Part shown: piece by piece, positions 1 to 8,053 of the stretch
Layout of the letters: each line of letters starts with the position of its first letter
How positions within the stretch are numbered: position 1 is the first letter of the stretch
Source of the DNA: UBA4615 sp035628395
GTDB taxonomy: Bacteria; Pseudomonadota; Gammaproteobacteria; Burkholderiales; Burkholderiaceae_E
Reading direction: 5' to 3'
DNA length: 10,199 bases
NCBI GenBank assembly: GCA_035628395.1
Contig: DASPJX010000006.1
Location: 1-10,199 of the forward strand
Made by a program: the position numbers and the translations under genes
Notes under the pieces: generated by a model
What the model saw: the letters and a program-made list of their open reading frames with translations, nothing else
Told to the model about the DNA's origin: nothing
The model's database searches: none

Positions 1-833
1 GTCACGCGCGGGGACTCGTCGTCGGTGCGTCCGCCCGGCGCGACCGGGCCCTCGTCGCGGCCCCGATCGTCGACGACCGTGAAGCTCGCGACCCGCGGCG
101 CGGGCGTCGGAGAAGGCGGCGCGGGCGCCGGCGCGGGCGCGGGGGCCGGGGCGGCGACCGGAGGCGGGGCCGTCGTCGGCGCCGGATCCGCGTCCGACGA
201 GGCGGGGGCCGGTGCGGGGCCGGGCGCCGGCGCGACGAGCGTCTCGCCGCCGACCGCGGTGGGCGAGCCGGACGACCCGCCCCCTCCCCCGCCTCCGGCC
301 GCGGCCGCGGCGACGCCGATCGCGAGCGCGCCCGCGCCGATCGCCCCCATCGTCGAGAACCCGCCCCCACCGCCGCCCCCGCTGCCGACGGCCGCGCCCG
401 CGCCGCCTCCCGCGGCGCCGACGGCACCGCCGCCGCCCACGGTGGCGACCGTCGGCACCACCGGCGCCAGGACCTCGTCGGCGCTGCCGTGCAGCAGGAA
501 CGAGCCGTCGCGCAGCGCGGCCCGCGGGTCGGACTCGTTGGTCAGGACCGTCCCGCCCGGCGCGCCGAGGGCGTCGAGCGCGAAGGTGCAGTCGGCGCCG
601 GGCCGGCAGACCCCGAAGAAGTTGTCCAGCTCGATCGTGCGCCCGTCGGGCAGGCCCTCGACCAGCAGGTCGTTGCCCAGGCGCTTGACGCGCGCGCCCT
701 CGAACACCCGGCCGGCGTCGTCCACCAGCCGGTAGTTGCCCCCGGCCTGCGCGGGCACGACGGTGCGCCCCTCGTCGATCGTCACGCGCCGCGGGCGTTC
801 GCCGCGGGCGAGCACATGCAGTTCCAATGGCAT
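1..833 (-). CDS. Large BapA/LapF-type repetitive adhesin, N-terminal part (runs off left edge)
   Basis: Partial gene: 277 codons are present and the 3' end lies beyond position 1. Residues 1 to about 88 form a compact beta-rich domain ending in GRTIELDNFFGVCRPGADC. This resembles the prefix domain of BapA-like biofilm adhesins, where a strand with 'GNDLLVEGLPDG' precedes an 'I.NFF' motif. A Gly/Ala segment follows (about 130-187) containing FSTMGAIGAGALAIGVAAAA, which is typical of these proteins, then a Pro/Ala linker (about 200-247). From about 249, TVVDDRGRDEGPVAPGGRTD matches the opening of the bacterial Ig-like repeats (DDVGP..G.V..GG.TDD) that fill such adhesins. Known relatives run to thousands of residues and are exported by type I secretion to the cell surface for adhesion and biofilm formation. 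No Sec signal peptide is visible, which fits that route. The start at 833 is chosen for its Shine-Dalgarno. Identification as a BapA-type adhesin is from remembered family features; repeat number and secretion signal cannot be seen. Confidence 0.82.
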   Translation of the reverse strand, partial: MPLELHVLARGERPRRVTIDEGRTVVPAQAGGNYRLVDDAGRVFEGARVKRLGNDLLVEGLPDGRTIELDNFFGVCRPGADCTFALDALGAPGGTVLTNESDPRAALRDGSFLLHGSADEVLAPVVPTVATVGGGGAVGAAGGGAGAAVGSGGGGGGGFSTMGAIGAGALAIGVAAAAAGGGGGGGSSGSPTAVGGETLVAPAPGPAPAPASSDADPAPTTAPPPVAAPAPAPAPAPAPPSPTPAPRVASFTVVDDRGRDEGPVAPGGRTDDESPRV

Positions 834-843
834 CGTCGATCCG

Positions 844-849
844 CTCCTC
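844..849 (-). promoter_or_regulatory. Ribosome binding site of the adhesin gene
   Basis: The minus strand reads GAGGAG, 10 nt before the ATG at 833. It is the only strong purine box near the 5' end of this open frame and supports the chosen start. Confidence 0.65.
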
Positions 850-859
850 GCGTCCTGAT

Positions 860-882
860 GCGGACCCGGACGTCCGGTCCGC
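860..882. promoter_or_regulatory. Quasi-palindrome in the adhesin leader, possible operator
   Basis: The plus strand reads GCGGAC-C-CGGACGTCCG-GTCCGC. The core CCGGACGTCCGG (866-877) is a perfect 12-bp palindrome, and symmetry extends to about 11 bp per arm if one extra C is skipped. It ends 27 bp upstream of the adhesin start codon and 10 bp upstream of its ribosome binding site, where a repressor site or a leader hairpin could act. No binding protein can be named. Chance symmetry is more common in very GC-rich DNA, so function is inference. Confidence 0.35.
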
Positions 883-1038
883 CACGCTCCGATCCTCGCC
901 CGGGGGCGGGTCGGTCGTCCGCAGGCGAGGCACGGGCGTCGCGGTGGACGCGGGCCGACTCGAGCGTGAGGGCGGGCCTACGGCACGGGTCGGAGCCGAG
1001 GCGGCACCTGGGCCGTGGGTGGGGAGACAACGGCCGAA

Positions 1039-1181
1039 GGACCGGGTGGTCGAGGGACCGACCGTTGGATGGACCGATCGTTCGAGAGACGATCGTTCGG
1101 GGGACCGACCGTTCGGGGGACCGACCGTTCGAGGGACCGGGTGGCCGAGGGACGGGCTGGCCGAGGGACCGGCGGACCGCC
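1039..1181. repeat. Array of nine 16-bp direct repeats upstream of the adhesin gene
   Basis: Nine head-to-tail units, each starting with GGAC or AGAC, lie at 1039, 1055, 1071, 1087 (15 bp, one base lost), 1102, 1118, 1134, 1150 and 1166. The best consensus is GGACCGACCGTTCGAG. Units 3, 5 and 6 match it with at most one change; unit 2 has two. Units 1, 7 and 8 form a second subtype, GGACCGGGTGGCCGAG-like, flanking the first; unit 9 is divergent. A degenerate tenth unit may precede the array at 1023-1038 (GGAGACAACGGCCGAA). There are no spacers, so this is not CRISPR, and 16 is not a multiple of three, so it does not encode a protein repeat. The array lies 206-348 bp upstream of the adhesin start. 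It could be an array of regulator sites or a slippage-prone tandem repeat; no function is shown. Confidence 0.9.
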
Positions 1182-1234
1182 AAGGCGGCGTCCGGCGGGG
1201 TGGCGGTCGGCCGGCCGATGCGCGCCCGGGTTCC

Positions 1235-1256
1235 GGAGGCGCCGGTCGGCGCCCCC
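1235..1256 (-). terminator. Terminator-like hairpin after the esterase gene
   Basis: The minus strand reads GGGGGCGCC-GACC-GGCGCCTCC. This is a 9-bp stem with one G.T pair and a 4-nt loop, beginning 5 nt past the TGA at 1264-1262. No T-run follows, so it is not a classical intrinsic terminator, but position and stability fit an end-of-operon hairpin in a GC-rich genome. Confidence 0.5.
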
Positions 1257-1261
1257 GTCCC

Positions 1262-2542
1262 TCATGCCGCGCGGCGCGCGCCGAGCCGGTGCTCGGCGAA
1301 GAAGCGCAGCATCTCCCCGGTGGCGTCGGGCCCGGACGGATCGGTGTAGGACCCGGCGGGCGAGCCGCCCGACCAGGCGTGGCCGGCGCCGTGCACGACC
1401 CAGTGCTCGGCCTGCGGACGGTCGCCGCCGGCCGCGTGCACGCGACGCGTCCAGCGCCGGCCGCCGTCGGCGGTGCCCCGCTCGGTGCGCGCCCCCGCCG
1501 CGGGCCCGCCGCCGCGCACCACCGCCTCGACCACCTGCTCGCCGTTGCGCGGATGGACGGTGCGGTCGGCATCGCCGTGGAACACGATCGTCGGGACGTC
1601 GACGGCGCGGCGCCGTCCGCGCGGCTCGCCGCGGACCGTCACGCCGCGGGCGGACGGCTGCGCCTGCGCGCCGCCCTGCATCGCCGCGAGCGCCTCGGGC
1701 AGGCTCGCGGCGGCATCGGGCGCGAGCCCCGAATGCACGCCGGCGGCGGCGAAGAGCCCGGGATGGCCGGCCGCGACGATCGCCGCCATCGCGCCGCCGG
1801 CCGACAGGCCCGCGACGTAGACCCGCTCGGGATCGACGCCGTGGCGATCGATCACCGCCCGCGTCATCGACGCGATCAGCCCGGCCTCGCCGCGCTGCGG
1901 CTGCTGGTGGGTGTGCTTGAACCAGTTCCAGCAGCCCTGCGGGTTGGCCTTGCGCGACTGCGCCGGGTAGAGCACGTAGAAGCCCTGCTCGCGCGCCCGC
2001 TCGTTCATGCCGGTGCCGGCCGCGAAGTCCTCCGGATCCTGGGTGCAGCCGTGCAGCATCACCACCAGCGGCAGCGAGCGGCCCGGAGCGCCCGGCGGCA
2101 CGTACAGCCGGTAGTCGCGCGTCGTCGAGCCGTGCGCGTGGCTGCCCGCGAGGAAGGCGCCGCGATCGCGCGCGGGGTCGGCCTCGACGGTCGGCGACGG
2201 ATCGGCCGGCGCGTCGACCGACGGGGCGGAGGGCGGCTCGACGAAGGCACGGACCGGCGAGCCCGTCGGTGCGGCGTCCGGCGACGGCCCGGGCGATCCG
2301 CCGGGCGCGGCCTCGCGCACGGGCGGCGAGGCGTTCGCCTCGTCCGTGCCGTCCGGGTCCGCGGGCGCCGGATCGACGACGGCGACCAGGCCGTCGAGCA
2401 CGTCGGCCCGGGCCGCGGCGGGTACGGTGAAGTCGCGGGAACCGGCGAGCGCGCGCTGGATCGCGCGGGTCGCCTCGTGCAGGTCTCCCGAGCGCGTGAG
2501 ACGGGCGGCGTCGAGCATCAGGCCGCGGAAGCGGTCGTCCAT
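1262..2542 (-). CDS. PHB depolymerase family esterase (alpha/beta-hydrolase), no signal peptide
   Basis: A 426-residue serine hydrolase of the poly(3-hydroxybutyrate) depolymerase/LpqC-like esterase family. Residues 142-190 open the hydrolase fold (DYRLYVPP... PLVVMLHGCTQDP), with the oxyanion-hole segment HGCTQDP at 164-170. The nucleophile is Ser247 in the lipase box GLSAGG (245-250). Asp324 or Asp326 in HGDADRTVHP is the likely acid, and His388 in HGAGHAWSGG (384-393) the base, so the triad is complete. Residues 1-35 form a charged, probably helical segment (DAARLTRSGDLHEATRAIQR); about 40-125 is a low-complexity Pro/Ala/Asp linker. No Sec signal or membrane helix is seen, so the protein is probably intracellular. 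An AGGA box at 2549-2552, 6 nt from the ATG, supports the start. The gene follows an RHH regulator by 48 bp with no hairpin between, so the two are probably co-transcribed. Substrate could be PHB oligomers or another ester; the family is mixed. Confidence 0.88.
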   Translation of the reverse strand: MDDRFRGLMLDAARLTRSGDLHEATRAIQRALAGSRDFTVPAAARADVLDGLVAVVDPAPADPDGTDEANASPPVREAAPGGSPGPSPDAAPTGSPVRAFVEPPSAPSVDAPADPSPTVEADPARDRGAFLAGSHAHGSTTRDYRLYVPPGAPGRSLPLVVMLHGCTQDPEDFAAGTGMNERAREQGFYVLYPAQSRKANPQGCWNWFKHTHQQPQRGEAGLIASMTRAVIDRHGVDPERVYVAGLSAGGAMAAIVAAGHPGLFAAAGVHSGLAPDAAASLPEALAAMQGGAQAQPSARGVTVRGEPRGRRRAVDVPTIVFHGDADRTVHPRNGEQVVEAVVRGGGPAAGARTERGTADGGRRWTRRVHAAGGDRPQAEHWVVHGAGHAWSGGSPAGSYTDPSGPDATGEMLRFFAEHRLGARRAA

Positions 2543-2590
2543 GGGATGTCCTGGGAAAGGGTGTGGGAGGAGGAAGGGAGCGCGGGCCGT

Positions 2591-3013
2591 TCAGCCCCGG
2601 CGGGCGGCCAGCGCGTCCCGGACGGCCGGGCTCGCGTGGAGCGCGCCCAGCACGTCGATCGATTCGATGGCGGCGAGCGCGAGCTCGGGGCTCACGTCGT
2701 CGGCGATGACCGCGAGGCCGAGCACCCGGATGCGCAGCCGCTCGTTCGCGGCGACGACCGCCCGCAGCTCGGCGGCGTCGAAGCGCTGCAGGCCGAGCAC
2801 GAGCGTGCGGCGGGCGACGCCCTGGCGCACCGCGTCGCCGTGGGTGGCGAGCTGGTTGCGGATCGCGGTGCGGATGAAGTCGCTGCGGTTGCCGTAGAAG
2901 CCCTCGGCGACGAGCAGGTCGATCTGGCCCAGGTCGACGAAGCCGAGGTTGATCGTGATCTTCTCGGAGTCGGGCGGTCGGGACCGGAGGGGCGTGACGG
3001 GTGCGGAAGGCAT
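2591..3013 (-). CDS. CopG/Arc-type ribbon-helix-helix transcriptional regulator
   Basis: A 140-residue protein with an N-terminal ribbon-helix-helix DNA-binding domain at about 17-57: strand EKITINLGF (dimer ribbon), helix VDLGQIDLLVAEGF, turn YGNR, helix SDFIRTAIRNQLATH. Residues 66-135 are a hydrophobic C-terminal extension (LVLGLQRFDAAELRAVV, then LRIRVLGLAVIADDVSPE and IDVLGALHASPAV), probably for oligomerisation or ligand sensing; this is about twice the size of minimal CopG proteins. The start at 3013 is supported by AGGA at 3021-3024, 7 nt upstream; no other in-frame ATG is near. The gene leads a probable operon with the downstream esterase, and similar pairs are familiar from Burkholderiales. 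A perfect palindrome immediately upstream suggests autoregulation, since RHH dimers bind symmetric operators. Target genes beyond its own operon are unknown. Confidence 0.87.
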   Translation of the reverse strand: MPSAPVTPLRSRPPDSEKITINLGFVDLGQIDLLVAEGFYGNRSDFIRTAIRNQLATHGDAVRQGVARRTLVLGLQRFDAAELRAVVAANERLRIRVLGLAVIADDVSPELALAAIESIDVLGALHASPAVRDALAARRG

Positions 3014-3027
3014 GACGCCATCCTGAT

Positions 3028-3045
3028 ACCATCCACGTGGATGGT
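3028..3045. promoter_or_regulatory. Perfect 18-bp palindrome before the RHH gene, likely operator
   Basis: ACCATCCACGTGGATGGT is fully self-complementary and lies 14 bp upstream of the RHH start codon. On the minus strand its upstream edge overlaps TTGACC (3048-3043), a five-of-six match to a sigma-70 -35 box. A clean -10 at 16-18 bp is not obvious: CAGGAT falls at 17 bp and TATCAG at 14 bp. A protein bound here would cover the presumed promoter or translation start. Autorepression by the RHH protein is the simplest inference; it is not demonstrated. Confidence 0.65.
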
Positions 3046-3143
3046 CAAGCGCGGCCGGCGACAATCGTTCGCGGGTGCCGACCGCCGGGCTGTCCGCCCG
3101 GGATCGGCTCCGGCCCGTCGGTCTCCGGAGGCGTCCGATGCCT

Positions 3144-3172
3144 GCGCCCTCGACGGGCGCGTTCGCCGCGCC
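3144..3172 (-). terminator. Overlapping hairpins downstream of the histidine kinase gene
   Basis: Two alternative 6-bp stems share the middle arm. On the plus strand they are GCGCCC-TCGAC-GGGCGC (3144-3160) and GGCGCG-TTCGC-CGCGCC (3156-3172). They lie 12-40 nt past the kinase stop codon (3186-3184). No T-run follows. They may help end the kinase transcript, but short GC stems are frequent in DNA of this composition. Confidence 0.3.
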
Positions 3173-3183
3173 GATCCGGACGA

Positions 3184-5208
<2,025 letters not shown>

Positions 5209-5259
5209 GGGCCGTTCCCGCAGGTTGCCGGACTCGACGGTCGCCGAGGCCGGATACCG

Positions 5260-5265
5260 ATTATG
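5260..5265 (-). promoter_or_regulatory. Possible -10 box of the histidine kinase gene
   Basis: The minus strand reads CATAAT, a five-of-six match to TATAAT, within CGCATAATCGGTATCC, a rare AT-containing island. It lies 51 nt upstream of the kinase start codon. No convincing -35 hexamer is found at 16-18 bp, so this is a weak candidate. Confidence 0.25.
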
Positions 5266-5279
5266 CGGCGATCGGCGAC

Positions 5280-5324
5280 GCGCGGCGCCGTCGGGTCCGC
5301 GCTCGCGGGACGGCGGCGCCGCGC
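5280..5324 (-). terminator. Long inverted repeat downstream of the metallophosphoesterase gene
   Basis: Arms GCGCGGCGCC (5280-5289) and GGCGCCGCGC (5315-5324) are perfect complements. Pairing continues inwards with GTC/GAC once a three-base GGC bulge is allowed. The hairpin starts 17 nt after the phosphoesterase stop codon and lies in the gap before the kinase gene on the same strand, so it is placed to end the BON-phosphoesterase transcript. No T-run follows the stem. Confidence 0.4.
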
Positions 5325-5341
5325 AGCGGCCCGTCGGCCGG

Positions 5342-7303
5342 TCACCCCGCCGGCGGCCGCTCGGCGTCGACGCCGCCGGGCCGCAGCACGATCGGCGCCT
5401 CGATCATCGAGACGACCAGCGGCTCGTCGGGCACCAGCGCCGCCGGCTGCTCGCTCCGGCCGGCCTCCCGCTCGCGCCAGCGCCGCGGCACGCGGTCGAC
5501 CCGCAGCGGATGCACGGTGAGCGTGCCGTCGGCGGCCACGTGCAGCCGCAGGAAGTTGCGGTAGTCGGGGATACGCATCGCGGAGAAGGCCTCCTGGCTG
5601 TGCCGGCCGAACACGTTCAGCGACACCAGCAGGTACAGGCCCATCACCGTCGAGCCGACGACCCAGCCGCCGGCGAGCACCATCGCGCTCGCCGCGACGA
5701 AGCGCGCCGCGCCGCCGCCGGGCAGCAGCCACTCGGAGGCGGCGATCGCCGCCCAGCCCACGTGGAACGCGCACACCCAGTGCACCGCCGCGTGCCCGAG
5801 CCCGCCCAGCCACCGGTAGAGGCGCGAGTGCGTCCCGTTGAACGCGACGAACGCGGCCGCGCACGCGGCGAGCCAGAGCGTGAGCCCCGGCGCGGTGGAG
5901 AAGGCGGACGCGGCGAGCCGGATCGCCTCGCCGGGACCCGACGGCGTCCGGGCGCCGACCGAGGCGACGAACAGCCAGACGGTCATCGCGTAGAGCACGG
6001 CCGGCACGATGCCGAAGCTCGGGTTGTGCGCGAGGAACGCCAGGTTGCCGAAGCTGAGCCACCACGAGCGCCGCATCGACGGATACACGGCGCGCAGCGC
6101 GAAGCGGCGCGCGCGCTGCGGCGACTCGCCCGAGTCGGCGGCCTCGTCGAGCACCGAGACGTCCTCGTCGTGCGTCGGCTTGAGGAACGCGCCGCCGCCG
6201 CCGGCGGTGATCTTCTGCACCGGCGCGCGCGGGTCGACCGGCTCGAGCTCCTCGTGGCGCCGGTAGTGGTGCAGGTCGCCCGACAGGTAGACCTTGAGCT
6301 CGATGCCGCGCGGCGCGAACACCCGCTCGCGCAGGTACAGCAGGTCGGTCTCGTCGAGCTCCTCGCCGGTGCCCCGGTACTTGTGCGCGTGGACCCACAC
6401 CGGCGTGGACAGGCACAGCAGCACGCGGTCGCCGGCGCGCATGCGTCGCTCGGCGATGAACTCGAAGAACCGGATCTGCGGCACGTCGAGGTCGCCCTGC
6501 AGCTGGCTGTCGGCGCCGAGCAGCCACCATCGGCCCGGCAGGCGCAGCGCGAAGTAGCTGCGCGACTGCCGGGTGCGCCACGCGCCGAACGCGCGCCCGC
6601 CGACGTCCGAGCAGAACAGCCGCTGGAAGGCCGACAGGCCGTCGTACCAGTCGTGGTTGCCGGGCACCGCGAACACGTGCGGCGGCGCGTCGGCGCGCAG
6701 GTCGGCCGACGCGGTCTCGAACGGCGCGACCAGCCGCTGCTGGTAGGCCTCGCGGCTGGGCGCCGGGTACACCTGGTCGCCGCCGAGCACGAGCACCTCG
6801 CCGCGCGGCAGCCGGCGCCCGGTGCCGTCGGGCGCGACCACGTCGAGCCGGGGCTGCGCGAGCAGGTAGGCGACCGTGTAGGTGGCGTCGAAGCCGTCGC
6901 CGAGGTCGGAGACGTAGTCGAGCCACAGCCCCTCGCGCGGCACCGGCGCGCCGTCGGGCCCGACGCGCTCGGCGTAGTCGTGGACGTCCTCGTCGTGCGC
7001 GACGAGCGCCTGGACGATCCGCTGGTCCGAGCGCGCGCCGACGACCGCCGAGATCGCCGCACGGAACCCGGTGGCGAGCAGCTGGCGCGGATCGAACCAG
7101 CTCACCATCGGCAGGCGCGGCACGGCGCCGGCCCGGGTGCGCCAGCGCAGCGGGAAGGGCCGCGCGCCGCCGCGCGGCGCGAGGCGGCGCGCGATCGGCA
7201 GCGCGTCGCCGACCGCCTCGCCGGTCGCCACCGCGCCGTCGTCGACGGGCGGCGCGGCGGTGCCGGGGCGCGGCTCGGGCGCGGCGTCGGGCGGGGGCGT
7301 CAT
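5342..7303 (-). CDS. Membrane-anchored calcineurin-like metallophosphoesterase
   Basis: 653 residues. Residues about 123-375 carry the metallophosphoesterase core: SDLGDGFDATY (132-142), LVLGGDQVYP (171-180), VPGNHDWYDGL (213-223) with the GNHD metal/catalytic motif, STPVWVHAHKY (299-309), SGDLHHYRRH (341-350) in the place of GHxH, and AGGGGAFLKPTH (367-378). The usual DxH first motif is not seen; DLGDGFD probably substitutes. The C-terminal half has four likely membrane segments (about 431-449, 466-489, 498-523, 533-565) and a polar tail with basic and proline residues. The N-terminal 60 residues are Pro/Ala/Arg-rich, with no signal peptide, so the catalytic domain probably faces the cytoplasm. 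Substrate is unknown (phosphomonoester, diester or nucleotide). The ATG overlaps the upstream BON gene's TGA as ATGA, with no Shine-Dalgarno of its own, implying translational coupling. Confidence 0.87.
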   Translation of the reverse strand: MTPPPDAAPEPRPGTAAPPVDDGAVATGEAVGDALPIARRLAPRGGARPFPLRWRTRAGAVPRLPMVSWFDPRQLLATGFRAAISAVVGARSDQRIVQALVAHDEDVHDYAERVGPDGAPVPREGLWLDYVSDLGDGFDATYTVAYLLAQPRLDVVAPDGTGRRLPRGEVLVLGGDQVYPAPSREAYQQRLVAPFETASADLRADAPPHVFAVPGNHDWYDGLSAFQRLFCSDVGGRAFGAWRTRQSRSYFALRLPGRWWLLGADSQLQGDLDVPQIRFFEFIAERRMRAGDRVLLCLSTPVWVHAHKYRGTGEELDETDLLYLRERVFAPRGIELKVYLSGDLHHYRRHEELEPVDPRAPVQKITAGGGGAFLKPTHDEDVSVLDEAADSGESPQRARRFALRAVYPSMRRSWWLSFGNLAFLAHNPSFGIVPAVLYAMTVWLFVASVGARTPSGPGEAIRLAASAFSTAPGLTLWLAACAAAFVAFNGTHSRLYRWLGGLGHAAVHWVCAFHVGWAAIAASEWLLPGGGAARFVAASAMVLAGGWVVGSTVMGLYLLVSLNVFGRHSQEAFSAMRIPDYRNFLRLHVAADGTLTVHPLRVDRVPRRWREREAGRSEQPAALVPDEPLVVSMIEAPIVLRPGGVDAERPPAG

Positions 7304-7872
7304 CGGCGGCCGACCGGCGACGACGGGAACGGATCCCCGAGGCCGGCGCCGGGGCGGCGGCCCGGCTCGCCGGGGCGCAGCCGCAGCCGGTTCTCGATCT
7401 CGCGCACCCCCAGGCAACGGTCGACGACGTCCTCGATCAGGTGCTTCATGCGCCGCTCCGGCACGGTGCCGTCGAGGAAGACGTGGCCGTCGCGGACCTC
7501 CACCGAGACGTCGGACACGTCGAGCGCCGGCATCGACGCGAGCCGGTGGCAGACGTCGTCGTGGATGCGCTCGTCGGACCGCGTCCAGTTCTTCGGGCCG
7601 GCGTTCGCCCGGGGCGGCGCGCCGCCCGCGCCGTCGGGCTCGTCGCGGCCCCGGTACCCGGGCGCGCCGCCGGGCGCGCCCCGGCCCTGCGGCCCGGGCG
7701 GCCCGAAGCGCTCGGCATCGCCGCGGGACGCGTAGTCGCGACCGAGCCCCTGCCCCATGCGGTCGTGCTCGGTCGGGGCGCGCTGCACGCGGCCGCGCCC
7801 GTCGTCCGGCCCGCCGCCCCGGTGGTCGTCGGATCCGCCTGGTCCGCGGTACCCGCTCTCCGATTCCCGCAT
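7300..7872 (-). CDS. BON-domain protein with disordered N-terminus
   Basis: 190 residues. The N-terminal 95 are Gly/Arg/Asp/Pro-rich and look disordered. Residues about 98-166 form one BON domain (RSDERIHDDVCHRL, then DVSDVSVEVRDGHVFLDGTV, ERRMKHLIEDVVDRCLGVREIENRLRLR), with the conserved GTV and GV..I.N.L features. BON domains are thought to bind phospholipid or other hydrophobic surfaces and are common in osmotic-shock and envelope proteins such as OsmY. This copy lacks the signal peptide those proteins carry, so it may act in the cytoplasm or at the inner face of the membrane. The tail after 166 is Pro/Gly-rich. The start at 7872 is fixed by a strong AGGAGG. The stop overlaps the phosphoesterase start, making this the first gene of a coupled pair. 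Confidence 0.88.
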   Translation of the reverse strand: MRESESGYRGPGGSDDHRGGGPDDGRGRVQRAPTEHDRMGQGLGRDYASRGDAERFGPPGPQGRGAPGGAPGYRGRDEPDGAGGAPPRANAGPKNWTRSDERIHDDVCHRLASMPALDVSDVSVEVRDGHVFLDGTVPERRMKHLIEDVVDRCLGVREIENRLRLRPGEPGRRPGAGLGDPFPSSPVGRR

Positions 7873-7879
7873 GCTCGCG

Positions 7880-7885
7880 CCTCCT
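7880..7885 (-). promoter_or_regulatory. Strong ribosome binding site of the BON gene
   Basis: The minus strand reads AGGAGG, 7 nt before the ATG at 7872. It is a full Shine-Dalgarno match and the strongest in the window, so it excludes the longer in-frame extension towards 8139. Confidence 0.75.
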
Positions 7886-8033
7886 CGAACGTCGCCGCGC
7901 GGATCGCGGCGTGCCGTCGACGTCCGGCAAGCCGCGTACCAGCCGTCAGCCGCACCGGCGGGCGCCGCGGCACGAACCTTGCCCCGAGGCTTCGTCCGTG
8001 CGCCGTGCGCGCATCGGCGACGACGGTCCCGGC

Positions 8034-8053
8034 GCGTCCGTCCGCACGGACGC
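8034..8053. promoter_or_regulatory. Inverted repeat upstream of the ThDP-enzyme gene
   Basis: GCGTCCGT-CCGC-ACGGACGC has perfect 8-bp arms and a 4-nt loop, and ends 103 bp before the ATG at 8157. It may be an operator shared by the divergent genes or a hairpin in the leader. The half-site GTCCGTGCGC also occurs nearby (about 7994-8003), giving weak support for a repeated binding element. Confidence 0.35.

Larger units (their letters stand above)
834..1261. other. 428-bp non-coding region upstream of the adhesin gene
   Basis: This is the gap between the 3' end of the esterase gene and the 5' end of the adhesin gene, both on the minus strand. From right to left it holds a terminator-like hairpin for the esterase, an array of 16-bp direct repeats, about 150 bp without recognisable structure, a quasi-palindrome, and the adhesin ribosome binding site. 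No convincing sigma-70 -35/-10 pair was found on the minus strand. Open frames crossing it in all phases have Arg/Pro/Gly-rich translations without domain character and are read as GC-driven artefacts. Confidence 0.7.

Noticed and set aside
1039..1181. CRISPR array
   Set aside because: Units are contiguous, with no unique spacers, and no cas gene is present.
782..1183. Minus-strand 133-codon frame crossing the repeat array, with a repetitive Arg/Pro/Ser protein
   Set aside because: It overlaps the adhesin start in another frame, has no good ribosome binding site, and its repetition only reflects the 16-bp DNA repeat, which shifts frame every unit.
7304..7930. N-terminal extension of the metallophosphoesterase up to 7930
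   Set aside because: It would overlap almost the whole BON gene in another frame, while the ATGA junction at 7300-7303 gives a natural coupled start.
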